Notes under the pieces: generated by a model | The model's input: the letters and a program-made list of their open reading frames with translations, nothing else | Databases searched by the model: none | What the model was told of the DNA's origin: nothing | In this document: piece by piece, positions 14,471 through 24,482 of the stretch | How positions within the stretch are numbered: the stretch's first letter is position 1 | Layout: every line of letters starts with the position of its first letter | Position numbers and translations under genes: made by a program | DNA from: Pedococcus bigeumensis | GTDB lineage: Bacteria; Actinomycetota; Actinomycetes; Actinomycetales; Dermatophilaceae | Assembly: GCF_006438965.1 (NCBI RefSeq) | Contig: NZ_RCZM01000004.1 | Span: 310,001-374,000 of the forward strand | Length of the DNA: 64,000 nt | Direction: 5' to 3'

Positions 14471-16054
14471 ATGAGCGACCTGCACGTCTACGACACCACC
14501 CTGCGCGATGGTGCGCAGCAGGAGGGGCTCAACCTCTCCGTGTCGGACAAGCTGGCCATTGCGCTGCACCTCGACGAGCTCGGCGTGGGCTTCATCGAGG
14601 GCGGTTGGCCGGGCGCCAACCCGAAGGACACCGAGTTCTTCGCGCGCGCCCAGACCGAGCTGCACCTGCGCAACGCGACCCTCGCAGCGTTCGGCGCGAC
14701 CAGGCGGGCCGGCGGCAACGCGGCCGACGACCCGCTGGTCCGTGCCCTCATCGACTCGCGCGCTCCAGTCGTCACGATTGTCGCGAAATCCCATGTGCGC
14801 CATGTGGAGTCGGCCCTTCGGACCACCCTCAAGGAGAACCTCGCGATGGTGCGCGACACGGTGTCCTTCCTCCATGGTGAAGGGCGGCGCGTCTTCCTCG
14901 ACGCCGAACACTTCTTCGACGGGTATGCCGCGGACCGCGCCTATGCGCTCGAAGTCGTCCGTGCGGCCATGGAGTCAGGTGCCGAGGTCGTCGCGCTGTG
15001 CGACACCAACGGCGGCATGCTGCCGGACCAGATCGCCGACGTGGTGGCGGATGCCGTCAGCACCACGTCCGCGCGCGTGGGCATCCACTGCCACAACGAC
15101 ACCGGCTGTGCGGTGGCGAACTCGATGGCCGCGGTCGACGCGGGGGCGACCCACGTGCAGGGCACCATCAACGGCTACGGCGAGCGCACCGGCAACGCCG
15201 ACCTGCTGACCGTCGTCAGCAACCTGCAGATCAAGCGCGGGCTACCTCTGCTCGAGACCGGTCGACTGCGTGAGGCCACCCGCATCGCCCACTCGATCGC
15301 CGAGATCACCAACGTGCCGCCCTACTCGCGCCAGCCCTACGTCGGCGCCAGCGCGTTCGCGCACAAGGCCGGCCTGCACGCCAGCGCCATCAAGGTCGAC
15401 CCCGACCTCTACCAGCACACCGACCCCCAGCACGTGGGCAACGACATGCGGATGCTGGTGTCCGACATGGCTGGTCGCGCGAGCATCGAGCTCAAGGGCC
15501 GGGAGCTCGGCTACGACCTGTCCGACGAGAACGAGCTGCTCGTCCGCGTCCTGGCCAAGGTCAAGGCGCTCGAGCTGCGCGGCTACACCTTCGACGCGGC
15601 CGATGCGTCCTTCGAGCTGCTGCTGCGACGGGAGGTCGAGGAGGACGCGACCTTCGACTTCTTCGAGGTCGAGTCGTGGCGCGTCATCACCGATGCCCGC
15701 GGCGACGAGGACGCGCTGTCCGAAGCCACCGTCAAGGTGGTCGCCGGTGGCGAGCGCGTCGTCGCGACGGGCGAGGGAAACGGTCCGGTCAACGCGCTCG
15801 ACCATGCCCTGCGCCGCGCGCTGGCGCCGGCCTACCCCGAGCTCGACAAGCTCGAGCTGATCGACTTCCGGGTGCGCATCCTCGACGCCGCCCACGGCAC
15901 CGACGCGGTGACCCGCGTGCTCATCGAGACCTCTGACGGCTCGACGTCGTGGGAGACCATCGGTGTGGCCGGCAACATCATCGAGGCGTCCTGGCAGGCG
16001 CTGGTGGACGGGGTCACCTACGGCTTGGTGCGCGCGGGCGTCCCCGTCCGTTAG
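14471..16054 (+). CDS. cimA: (R)-citramalate synthase
   Basis: The 527-residue enzyme condenses pyruvate and acetyl-CoA to citramalate, the threonine-independent entry to isoleucine synthesis. Seen: HMGL-like TIM barrel with YDTTLRDGAQQEGL (residues 7-20), FIEGGWPG, the metal histidines in GIHCHNDTGCA (about residue 205), GTINGYGERTGNAD, and a C-terminal LeuA-type allosteric dimer domain from about residue 385. The GGWPGxNPKD start and length fit CimA rather than 2-isopropylmalate synthase. The downstream products use LeuCD and LeuB, both encoded in this window. Confidence 0.93.
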   Translation: MSDLHVYDTTLRDGAQQEGLNLSVSDKLAIALHLDELGVGFIEGGWPGANPKDTEFFARAQTELHLRNATLAAFGATRRAGGNAADDPLVRALIDSRAPVVTIVAKSHVRHVESALRTTLKENLAMVRDTVSFLHGEGRRVFLDAEHFFDGYAADRAYALEVVRAAMESGAEVVALCDTNGGMLPDQIADVVADAVSTTSARVGIHCHNDTGCAVANSMAAVDAGATHVQGTINGYGERTGNADLLTVVSNLQIKRGLPLLETGRLREATRIAHSIAEITNVPPYSRQPYVGASAFAHKAGLHASAIKVDPDLYQHTDPQHVGNDMRMLVSDMAGRASIELKGRELGYDLSDENELLVRVLAKVKALELRGYTFDAADASFELLLRREVEEDATFDFFEVESWRVITDARGDEDALSEATVKVVAGGERVVATGEGNGPVNALDHALRRALAPAYPELDKLELIDFRVRILDAAHGTDAVTRVLIETSDGSTSWETIGVAGNIIEASWQALVDGVTYGLVRAGVPVR

Positions 16055-16098
16055 CCCTGCCCCGACGAGTGGGTCTCGTTAAGCCGGGTGATCGTTGA

Positions 16099-16120
16099 CT
16101 CCGCGGGGAGCTCCGCGGAG
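16099..16120. terminator. Hairpin between convergent cimA and argG
   Basis: CTCCGCGG (16099-16106) pairs with CCGCGGAG (16113-16120) over a 6-nt loop, in the 80 bases separating two genes that point at each other. No T-tract; a bidirectional terminator is the simplest reading. Confidence 0.55.
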
Positions 16121-16134
16121 CCCGGACGGGTCGG

Positions 16135-17565
<1,431 letters not shown>

Positions 17566-17733
17566 TCAGCCTACGGGCCGCCCTCGGAACGCGCGCACGG
17601 GTCCGGTCCGTGGCGGTTCTGACGGTGGATCGACCCGGCACCTCTGGCCACTGGTGCTGGGTGAGGGGTGGGTTTGGCGCTCTGATGCGGCACGTGTGGC
17701 CAGAAGTCGGAGACGGCGGCCAGCCCGGGGGAC

Positions 17734-17775
17734 TTGACATCGATATATCGATAGGTGCATCATTCGATATATCGA
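17734..17775 (+). promoter_or_regulatory. padR promoter with two TCGATATATCGA operators
   Basis: TTGACA (17734-17739) and CATCAT (17758-17763) make a promoter with 18-bp spacing. The palindrome TCGATATATCGA occurs exactly twice, in the spacer (17740-17751) and directly after the -10 (17764-17775). A PadR protein encoded 84 bases downstream is the obvious ligand, giving autorepression. The rest of the stretch 17560-17733 holds nothing I recognise. Confidence 0.8.
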
Positions 17776-17858
17776 CGACACACTGTCGATTGTGCGAGAG
17801 AGAAGCCGCACGACCAGAGTGACGGCCCCCGCACCACCACACTTGTAGGAGTGAACCC

Positions 17859-18662
17859 ATGAACCGCATGAACCTGAACATCCAGATGTCCCCATCCCGT
17901 CGAGGTGGCCGCGCCGGTCGCGGCCGGTCCTTCGACGGCCAGCCCGGCCGCAACCGCGGTCAGGACGACCAGCCCGGTCAGCCGGGTCAGTCCGGTCCCG
18001 GCCACCACGGCGGACCCCGCCGAGGCCGCGGAGCTTCTGTTGGCGGGCCTGGCGCCGGGTTCGGACCCGGCGCCGGTTTCGGCCCGGGCTCCGGCTTCGG
18101 ACTCGGTTTCGGCGAAGGCCGCGGCCCCCGTGGCGGAGGCCGTGGCCCGCGTCGCGGTCGTCGCGGTGACGTCCGCCGCGCGATCCTGGCGCTGCTCGCC
18201 GAGGTGCCGATGAACGGCTACGGCATCATCACCGCCATCGCCGAGCGCTCCGACGGCTCCTGGCAGCCGGGCCCCGGCTCGGTCTACCCGGCCCTGCGCT
18301 CGCTCGACGAGGAGGGCCTGATCGCCCCCGACGAGTCCGACGAGGACCCCCGTCGCAAGGTGTTCGCGCTGACCGAGGACGGTCGCGCCTATGCCGAGAC
18401 CCATGGCGACGAGCTCGCCCAGGCCTTCGCCGACGCGACCACGCCGCGCCGCGGCTTCCGCGAGATGCGCCGCGAGATCGGCCAGCTCGTCGTGGCCGTC
18501 GAGCAGGTCGTCGTCGCGGGCCAGCCGGCGCAGCTCGACGCCGCGCAGCAGGTGCTCGCCGACGCCCGCCGCTCGCTCTACCGCATCCTCGCGGAGGACG
18601 AGACCGGCAGCGGCGCCCCCACTTCCGACTCGGAGGCCGACACCCAGGACTCCGGCGAGTAG
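17859..18662 (+). CDS. PadR-family transcriptional regulator with Gly-rich N-terminus
   Basis: The 267-residue protein has a PadR winged helix at about residues 104-185: RAILALLAEVPMNGYGIITAIAE, WQPGPGSVYPALRSLDEEGLI and RRKVFALTEDGRAYAE. It is preceded by about 100 residues of Gly/Arg/Gln/Pro-rich, presumably disordered sequence and followed by a helical dimerisation part and an acidic tail. PadR proteins repress stress, efflux or detoxification genes. TAGGAG precedes the ATG. The two TCGATATATCGA sites upstream suggest autoregulation; no separate target gene is adjacent. Confidence 0.88.
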   Translation: MNRMNLNIQMSPSRRGGRAGRGRSFDGQPGRNRGQDDQPGQPGQSGPGHHGGPRRGRGASVGGPGAGFGPGAGFGPGSGFGLGFGEGRGPRGGGRGPRRGRRGDVRRAILALLAEVPMNGYGIITAIAERSDGSWQPGPGSVYPALRSLDEEGLIAPDESDEDPRRKVFALTEDGRAYAETHGDELAQAFADATTPRRGFREMRREIGQLVVAVEQVVVAGQPAQLDAAQQVLADARRSLYRILAEDETGSGAPTSDSEADTQDSGE

Positions 18663-19531
18663 CCACCATCGATCGCGTCCAGGGCCTGCAGGAGTCGCTC
18701 CCGCAGGCCCTGGCCGCGCGTCGCGAAGTCGCGCTGCGCGGCGGCATACTCCGCTCGTCCCTGGGGTGTCTCGATCGCGACGGGCACGTAGCCCAGCGCG
18801 CTGAAGTCGTAGGGCGAGGCGCGCATGTCGAGCCGGCGGATCTCACTGGCGAGGTCGAAGCAGTCCATCACCAGCGAGCTCGGGACGGCCGGCGCCAGCT
18901 TCATCGCCCACTTGTAGAGATCCATCCCGGCGTGCAGGCAGCCCGGTTGCTCGAGCGCGACCTGGCTCTCGCGGGTCGGCTGGAGCAGGTTCAGCGAGCG
19001 AGCAGGTGGCGTGTAGAACCTGAACGCGTCGTAGTGGCTGCACTTGATCTGCATGCTGTCCACGACCTCGTCGGTGCCCGTCGCCCCGAGCCGTAGCGGC
19101 CACGCGGAGTGCCGTACCTCCTCGGGCGAGAGGCGGTAGACCATCGCCCACTCGTGCAGGCCGAAACACCCCAACTGAGCCGGCCGCGCGTGCGTCGCCG
19201 ACACGAGCCTGCGCACGAAGTCGACTGTGCCACTTCGTGATTCGCGGTATGCCGCCGTGTCCAGCTGGGTGCCGCCGCCCACCTGCCGGTAGAAGCGCCA
19301 CCCGTCTCGGTCCTGTCCCCCGGCCCCTTCCAGGAGCACTCCGGGTCCCGGGTGCCAGCGACGCAGCTGGGACGGCTTGAACGGGTAGTAGGTGAAGAGG
19401 AAGTCCTCGACCGGGTGGGCGGTGCCGCTCTGGCGACGCTCCCGGTGCCCGGCCGTCGCGGCGTCGACGCGGCGGGCGTGGTCGGCCTCGAGGGCCTGCC
19501 ACGTCGACTGGTCAAGGGCCTGGGTCTGCAT
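18578..19531 (-). CDS. Conserved actinobacterial protein, often labelled 3-methyladenine DNA glycosylase
   Basis: The 317-residue soluble protein has the conserved block HPVEDFLFTYYPFKPSQL near residue 40, LGCFGLHEWAMVY and ALEQPGCLHAGMDLYKWAM, with a C-terminal FDLASEIRRLDMRASPYDFS. I recall this family from many actinobacteria, where databases call it a 3-methyladenine DNA glycosylase, but I see no helix-hairpin-helix glycosylase signature, so function is uncertain. Its last 28 codons overlap the end of padR tail to tail (18578-18662). Confidence 0.75.
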   Translation of the reverse strand: MQTQALDQSTWQALEADHARRVDAATAGHRERRQSGTAHPVEDFLFTYYPFKPSQLRRWHPGPGVLLEGAGGQDRDGWRFYRQVGGGTQLDTAAYRESRSGTVDFVRRLVSATHARPAQLGCFGLHEWAMVYRLSPEEVRHSAWPLRLGATGTDEVVDSMQIKCSHYDAFRFYTPPARSLNLLQPTRESQVALEQPGCLHAGMDLYKWAMKLAPAVPSSLVMDCFDLASEIRRLDMRASPYDFSALGYVPVAIETPQGRAEYAAAQRDFATRGQGLRERLLQALDAIDGGYSPESWVSASESEVGAPLPVSSSARMR

Positions 19532-19617
19532 CGCAGAAAAGGGTAACCCCGCACGGCCGGCACTCAGCCAGCCGTGACAGCGTTGAGGGAGACAGCCAGC
19601 ACCGAGCAGGAGGGTTC

Positions 19618-20574
19618 ATGACGCGTCGCGCCGTCGTTGCGCTCCCCGCAGCCCTCGCGCTCCTCCTGGTCGGGGGTGGCGTGGTCGCCTTCGCTGGGTG
19701 GGGCAAGAGCCGCTCGACCGCGTCCACCACCTCGACGCAGCCCGCGAGGACAGCTACGCCAACCACCTCCGGGACCATCCCCGCACCCACGGGGTCGGGA
19801 TCTGCCGGCCCCGCCAGCCCGGAACCGACCGCCGCCGGCTCCGGCTACTACCTCGCGCTCGGCGACTCCCTGGCCGCTGGTTTCCAGCTGGGGGTGGACC
19901 ACCCCACCAAGGGGTATGCCGGCCCGGTGCGTGCCGCGGTCGAGGGCAGGCACGGAACCACCGCCCTGGTGAACCTCGGCTGCTCGGGGGAGACCACCTC
20001 GTCGATGCTCGACGGCGGCAGCTGCAGCTATGCGAAGGGTTCGCAGCTGGCGCAGGCCGAGCAGTTCCTGCGTGACCACGCGGCAGACACCCACCTCGTC
20101 ACCCTCGACATCGGCGGCAACGACGTGGCGCGCTGCGGCTTCGAGGGCCTCAAGCCCGAGTGCACCAAACCGGCGCTGGCCACGCTGTCGGGCAACCTGC
20201 CGAAGATCACCAGCCGCCTCCGGGCGGCCGCGCCGAACGTGCAGATCGTGCTGCTCAACTACTACGACCCCTTCCTGGTGCTCGACCTGATGGGCAGCTC
20301 GGGCCTGGGGCAGACGTCGGTGACCGAGCTGACCAAGCTCAACGCCGCAATCGACCGGAGCGCCAAAGCGAGCAGCGCCACCGTGGCAGACGTCGCCGCG
20401 GCCTTCCAAATGACGGTCAAGACCCCGGTCGAGGTCAAAGGCGTGGGGACCGTCCCGACGAACCTCGCCCGCATCCTCCAGTGGACGTGGATGGCGGCGC
20501 CCCGCTTCGACTTCCATGCCAACGACACCGGGTATGCCGTGATGGCAACGGCCGTCGAGAAGCGGCTGCACTGA
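19618..20574 (+). CDS. Secreted SGNH/GDSL-type esterase or lipase
   Basis: The 318-residue protein begins with a basic residue pair and a hydrophobic segment (about residues 4-26), a signal peptide or membrane anchor, then a Ser/Thr/Pro-rich linker to about residue 75. The SGNH domain shows block I ALGDSLAAG (nucleophile Ser), block III DIGGNDVARCG, and the Asp/His pair in FDFHANDTGYA. Paired cysteines suggest disulphides outside the cell. Substrate may be lipid, ester or cell-wall acetyl groups. AGGAGG precedes ATG 19618. Confidence 0.85.
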   Translation: MTRRAVVALPAALALLLVGGGVVAFAGWGKSRSTASTTSTQPARTATPTTSGTIPAPTGSGSAGPASPEPTAAGSGYYLALGDSLAAGFQLGVDHPTKGYAGPVRAAVEGRHGTTALVNLGCSGETTSSMLDGGSCSYAKGSQLAQAEQFLRDHAADTHLVTLDIGGNDVARCGFEGLKPECTKPALATLSGNLPKITSRLRAAAPNVQIVLLNYYDPFLVLDLMGSSGLGQTSVTELTKLNAAIDRSAKASSATVADVAAAFQMTVKTPVEVKGVGTVPTNLARILQWTWMAAPRFDFHANDTGYAVMATAVEKRLH

Positions 20575-20587
20575 CCGGCCTGCCCGC

Positions 20588-20764
20588 TCAGGAGCGGGAG
20601 GTTGCGTCGTGGATGACGCGGTCCCAGTCGTGGTCGAGGTCGGTGAAGGCGATGGTTGAGTCGGCTCCGTGCGGTGCGCGCGGCAGCGACCAGGTGCGGC
20701 GGTGGTGACGCTCGACGGCGACGACCAGAGCAGTGATGAAGGCCAGGAGCAGGATGATTGTCAT
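20588..20764 (-). CDS. Small single-pass membrane protein (58 aa, hypothetical)
   Basis: Starting at ATG 20764 the protein is one hydrophobic helix (MTIILLLAFITALVVAVE), then a basic patch HHRR and a polar tail ending DHDWDRVIHDATSRS. It lies between the convergent lipase gene and the divergent AraC-type regulator. The orderly hydrophobic-basic-polar pattern looks real, but the Shine-Dalgarno is weak and I do not recognise a family. A small hairpin, CCCGCT/AGCGGG at 20583-20598, overlaps its 3' end. Confidence 0.5.
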   Translation of the reverse strand: MTIILLLAFITALVVAVERHHRRTWSLPRAPHGADSTIAFTDLDHDWDRVIHDATSRS

Positions 20765-20801
20765 GTCTGTAATCATGCGCTCGCCACGATTCCGCCACGA
20801 G

Positions 20802-20836
20802 TGGCAGAACTGACGCGCAGGGCGGATTTTCTGCCA
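20802..20836 (+). promoter_or_regulatory. Inverted repeat TGGCAGAA/TTCTGCCA at the araC-type promoter
   Basis: TGGCAGAA (20802-20809) and TTCTGCCA (20829-20836) are exact inverted copies 19 bases apart. The right arm abuts CATACT (20835-20840), a -10-like hexamer six bases before ATG 20847. The regulator encoded there, or another activator, could bind it. Confidence 0.6.
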
Positions 20837-20846
20837 TACTGGCGTG

Positions 20847-21800
20847 ATGGCCCTGTCCACGATCGCAGCGCTCATCACCGACCCCGTCGCCATGTTCGAG
20901 ACCGCCATCGCGTGCGAGGTCTTCGGACTCGACCGCACCGACGACGGGGTGCCGCCGTTTACCTTCATGATGTGCGGCGAGACCGCTGGCGTCCCGGTCC
21001 CGACCACGAGCGGCGGCGCGCTGACGCCCACGCACCAGTGGCAGGACGCCCTGGATGCCGACCTCGTGGTCATGCCCGCCGGGGGGGTCCGTGACACGTA
21101 CCCGGAGGAGCTGCGCGAGGTCATCCGCGAGGCGCACGCCCGCGGCGCGACCATCCTGTCGATCTGCACCGGGGCGTTCATCCTCGGCGAGACTGGACTC
21201 CTCGACGGTCTGACGGCGGTGACGCACTGGCGCTACGCAGAGTCCTTCGCGCGTCGGTTCCCCAAGACCAAGGTGTCGATGGACGTGCTCTACCTCGACC
21301 ACGGCCAGATCGTCACCGGCGCCGGCACGGCGGCGGGGATCGACGCCGTGCTCCACCTCGTCCGCCGTGAGCTGGGCTCCGCGGTCGCGACGCGTATCGC
21401 GCGGCGGATGGTGGTGCCCCCGCAGCGCGACGGCGGCCAGCGCCAGTACGTCGACGCCCCGTTGCCCGAGGCCGACTGCGAAAGCATGCAGCCGGTGCTC
21501 AACCACATCACCGACAACCTCGACGCACCGCACACGGTCCCCGACCTCGCCCGACTGGCGATGATGTCGGAGCGGACCTTCGCCCGTCGGTTCGTGGCCG
21601 AGACCGGCACCACGCCGCACAAGTGGATCGTCCAGCAGCGGGTGCTGCGGGCCCGCGAGCTCCTCGAGTCGACCGACCTGCCGGTGGAGTCGGTGGCCTC
21701 GCACAGCGGGTTCGGCTCGGCTGCCTTGCTGCGCACCCACTTCCAGACCGTGGTGGGCACCTCGCCGCAGCGGTACCGCCGCGAGTTCTCGGCCCGCTGA
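20847..21800 (+). CDS. GATase1/DJ-1-like AraC-family transcriptional regulator
   Basis: The 317-residue protein has an N-terminal DJ-1/PfpI-like domain (LITDPVAMFETAIACEVFGLD; SICTGAFILGETGLLDG contains the cysteine elbow) and C-terminal AraC helix-turn-helix pair (LARLAMMSERTFARRFVAETG; VESVASHSGFGSAALLRTHF). This architecture occurs in FtrA, CdhR and ArgR-type activators of catabolic genes. ATG 20847 lies six bases after a -10-like hexamer, suggesting a leaderless mRNA; GTG 20844 is possible. The target is unknown; the small membrane gene is divergent. Confidence 0.9.
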   Translation: MALSTIAALITDPVAMFETAIACEVFGLDRTDDGVPPFTFMMCGETAGVPVPTTSGGALTPTHQWQDALDADLVVMPAGGVRDTYPEELREVIREAHARGATILSICTGAFILGETGLLDGLTAVTHWRYAESFARRFPKTKVSMDVLYLDHGQIVTGAGTAAGIDAVLHLVRRELGSAVATRIARRMVVPPQRDGGQRQYVDAPLPEADCESMQPVLNHITDNLDAPHTVPDLARLAMMSERTFARRFVAETGTTPHKWIVQQRVLRARELLESTDLPVESVASHSGFGSAALLRTHFQTVVGTSPQRYRREFSAR

Positions 21801-21864
21801 CCAAGGCTGCTCGGCGGCGGGCGGCGGGCTCAACCGCCGCGCGCGCCCCCGATAGGCTCGTCCG

Positions 21865-22641
21865 GTGCGCATCGCGAGATACACGACAGGTGAGGACCCC
21901 TCCTACGGCATCGTCGAGGGGGAGCCGGGGCGCGAGTTCATCGCGCAGGTCCAGGGCGACCCGCTCTACCAGCCCCTGGTGCTCACAGGTGAGCAGGTCG
22001 CCCTCGATGACGTCCGCCTCCTCGCGCCGGTCATCCCGCGCAGCAAGGTGATCGGGATCGGCCGCAACTACGCCGACCACGCCAAGGAGATGGGTGGCGA
22101 GCCGCCGGAGCAGCCGCTCATGTTCCTCGTCCCCAACACCGCCGTGGTCGGTCCGGGCGACCCGATCGTGATGCCCGCCGGCGCACAGGAGATCTCCTAC
22201 GAGGGTGAGCTCGCGGTCATCATCGGCCGGATCGCCAAGGACGTGCCCAAGGAGCGCGTCAAGGAGGTCGTCTACGGCTACACCTGCGCCAACGACGTCA
22301 CCGCCCGCGACTGGCAGCGCGGCGACGGCCAGTGGGCCCGCGCCAAGGGTTTCGACACCTCGAAGCCGCTCGGCCCGTGGATCAGCACCGAGCTCGACGT
22401 GAGCAACCTGCGCATCCAGAGCCGGCTCGACGGCGAGACCCGGCAGGACGGCAACACCGCCGACATGATCTTCGACGTGGAGACCCTGGTGTCCTACGTC
22501 AGCGCGGCCTTCACCCTCCTGCCCGGCGACGTCATCCTGACCGGGACTCCGGCCGGCGTGGGGCTCGTCGAGCCCGGCCAGCGGGTGGACGTCGAGATCG
22601 AGGGGATCGGAACGCTCAGCAACACCTTCGTGCGTCGCTGA
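21865..22641 (+). CDS. Fumarylacetoacetate hydrolase-family protein
   Basis: The 258-residue protein has the FAH fold core: VIGIGRNYADHAKEMG, the metal-binding EISYEGELAVIIG (two of the three acidic ligands), NDVTARDWQ, KGFDTSKPLGPW, and DVILTGTPAGVG at the C-terminus. Members hydrolyse or decarboxylate beta-diketo acids such as fumarylpyruvate or oxaloacetate. It commonly precedes gltX in actinobacteria. GTG 21865 sits exactly six bases after TAGGCT, so I read it as leaderless. Confidence 0.9.
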   Translation: MRIARYTTGEDPSYGIVEGEPGREFIAQVQGDPLYQPLVLTGEQVALDDVRLLAPVIPRSKVIGIGRNYADHAKEMGGEPPEQPLMFLVPNTAVVGPGDPIVMPAGAQEISYEGELAVIIGRIAKDVPKERVKEVVYGYTCANDVTARDWQRGDGQWARAKGFDTSKPLGPWISTELDVSNLRIQSRLDGETRQDGNTADMIFDVETLVSYVSAAFTLLPGDVILTGTPAGVGLVEPGQRVDVEIEGIGTLSNTFVRR

Positions 22642-22644
22642 GGC

Positions 22645-22680
22645 GAGGTATGCCGCGGGGCCGGCCACGCGGCATACCTC
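22645..22680. terminator. Stem-loop capped by the GGTATGCCG word, before gltX
   Basis: GAGGTATGCCGCG (22645-22657) is exactly complementary to CGCGGCATACCTC (22668-22680); the 10-nt interior is itself GGCC-rich. There is no T-tract. It probably separates the FAH-family gene from gltX transcription. Confidence 0.65.
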
Positions 22681-22713
22681 ACCTCGCGGGGTGGTCCCTA
22701 GAATCGGGGCACC

Positions 22714-24237
22714 ATGACTGAGAAGCCCGCCACCGCACCCCGCCTCCGTGTCGCGCCGTCGCCCACCGGCGACCCGCACGTCGGCACCGCCTACATGTCG
22801 CTGTTCAACCTCGCGTTCGCGCGCCAGCAGGGTGGCTCGTTCGTGCTGCGCATCGAGGACACCGACCGGGCGCGGTTCCAGGCCGACAGTGAGCAGCAGG
22901 TCTTCGACACGCTGCACTGGCTGGGCCTGCAGTGGGACGAGGGCCCGGACGTCGGTGGGCCGTTCGCGCCCTACCGCCAGTCGGAGCGGCTGGACACCTA
23001 CCGCCCCTACGTCGAGCGACTGCTCGCCGAGGGCAAGGCCTACCACTGCTGGTGCTCCACCGAGCGCCTGACGCAGATGCGCGAGATGCAGCAGAAGCTC
23101 AAGCAGCCCACCGGCTACGACCGGCTCTGCGTCGGCAAGACCCGTGACGAGCGGGCCGAGCTGCCCGGGTTCTCCGAGACTCCGGTCGTCCGGATGCTCA
23201 TCCCCGACGACCCGCCGCTGCAGTTCGACGACCTCATCCGTGGCCGCGTGTCGGCGCCCCGCCCGGACGACCAGGTCATCCTCAAGGCGGACGGTTTCCC
23301 GACCTACCACCTCGCCGTCGTCGTCGACGACCACGAGATGGGCATCACCCACGTCGTGCGCGGCGAGGAGTGGATCTCCAGCACTCCCAAGCACATCCTG
23401 CTCTACCAGTGGCTCGGGCTGGCGCCACCGGCCTTCGCCCACATGCCGCTGCTGCGCAACACCGACAAGTCCAAGATCTCGAAGCGGAAGAACCCCGCAG
23501 CCCGGCTGACGTGGTTCAAGGAGCAGGGCTACCTGCCCGAGGCGCTGGTGAACTTCCTTGCGCTGCTTGCCTATCCGCCGAAGACGGGTCCGGACGGCGA
23601 GGACGTGGAGGTCTTCACGTTCGAGGAGTTCAGCGCCGACTTCGACTGGACCAAGGTCAACCCGGTCGGGCCGATCTTCGACCTCAAGAAGCTCGAGTGG
23701 CTGAACGGCGTCTACATCCGTGAGCTCGGCGTCGGAGAGCTGGCCTCGCGGCTGCTGCCCTACCTCGAGCGCGACGGCGTGCTGTCCGGAAACCCCAGCC
23801 TGGGCGAGCTCGCCCGGCTCGAGAAGGTCACCGAGCTGATCCAGACCCGGATGGCCCTGCTGTCCGAGGCGAGCGCACTCGTGGCGCCGTTCTACACCGC
23901 GGACGACCTGATCGAGATCGCCGACGACGCGCGCGCCCAGCTCAAGGACGACTCGGGTGAGGTGCTGGGGGCTGCGATCAAGGTGCTCGAGGACATCGAC
24001 GACAGCCGGTCGGGAGTGCTGGGCTCCGAGAGCGGCTGGACGGCGGCCGTCATCGAGGCTGCCCTGCGCGCGGCGATCGTCGAGGGGATGGGCATCAAGC
24101 CCAAGTTCGCCTTCGGCCCGTTGCGGACCGCGGTGTCCGGTGCGCGGATCAGCCCGCCGCTGTTCGAGTCGATGGAGATCCTCGGCAAGACCTCGACGCT
24201 GGCCCGCCTGCACCGGCTGCACGACGAGCTCGGCTGA
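22714..24237 (+). CDS. gltX: Glutamyl-tRNA synthetase
   Basis: GltX (507 aa) charges tRNA-Glu, and in many bacteria tRNA-Gln as well. Seen: the class I HIGH region APSPTGDPHVGTAYM, RIEDTDRARF, the zinc-region-like YHCWCSTERL, GFPTYHLAVVVDDHEM, VRGEEWISSTPKH, the KMSKS equivalent DKSKISKRK (about residues 250-258), and a helical anticodon-binding C-terminus. TAGAAT at 22699-22704 is a likely -10. It is followed directly by genes for tRNA-Gln and tRNA-Glu. Confidence 0.97.
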   Translation: MTEKPATAPRLRVAPSPTGDPHVGTAYMSLFNLAFARQQGGSFVLRIEDTDRARFQADSEQQVFDTLHWLGLQWDEGPDVGGPFAPYRQSERLDTYRPYVERLLAEGKAYHCWCSTERLTQMREMQQKLKQPTGYDRLCVGKTRDERAELPGFSETPVVRMLIPDDPPLQFDDLIRGRVSAPRPDDQVILKADGFPTYHLAVVVDDHEMGITHVVRGEEWISSTPKHILLYQWLGLAPPAFAHMPLLRNTDKSKISKRKNPAARLTWFKEQGYLPEALVNFLALLAYPPKTGPDGEDVEVFTFEEFSADFDWTKVNPVGPIFDLKKLEWLNGVYIRELGVGELASRLLPYLERDGVLSGNPSLGELARLEKVTELIQTRMALLSEASALVAPFYTADDLIEIADDARAQLKDDSGEVLGAAIKVLEDIDDSRSGVLGSESGWTAAVIEAALRAAIVEGMGIKPKFAFGPLRTAVSGARISPPLFESMEILGKTSTLARLHRLHDELG

Positions 24238-24339
24238 CCTCCGACGGGCCGATTTGGGAAGGTGCCGGACGGGCCGGTAGTATCGCGTCTCGGTTCACTC
24301 CCATGAAGGCCTTCGGGCGCGCTGGAAGTGATACCCCCT

Positions 24340-24411
24340 TGGGGTATGGTGTAATTGGCAACACTACGGTTTCTGGTACCGTCATTCTAGGTTCGAGTCC
24401 TGGTACCCCAG
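24340..24411 (+). tRNA. tRNA-Gln (CTG anticodon)
   Basis: Acceptor TGGGGTA (24340-24346) pairs with TACCCCA (24404-24410); discriminator G at 24411; anticodon stem ACGGT/ACCGT encloses TTCTGGT with CTG at 24373-24375; T loop TTCGAGT is present. CCA is not encoded. Confidence 0.95.
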
Positions 24412-24482
24412 CTCAGGCGCAAGCCCTTGTGGCACACGCCGATTCGGAGAAATCCACCGCCTGCCGGTATGGTTCTCTCCGC

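Noticed and set aside
21508-24222. 904-codon minus-strand open frame opposite the FAH-family gene and gltX
   Set aside because: Low-complexity Arg/Gly/Asp composition and complete overlap with conserved genes mark it as a shadow.
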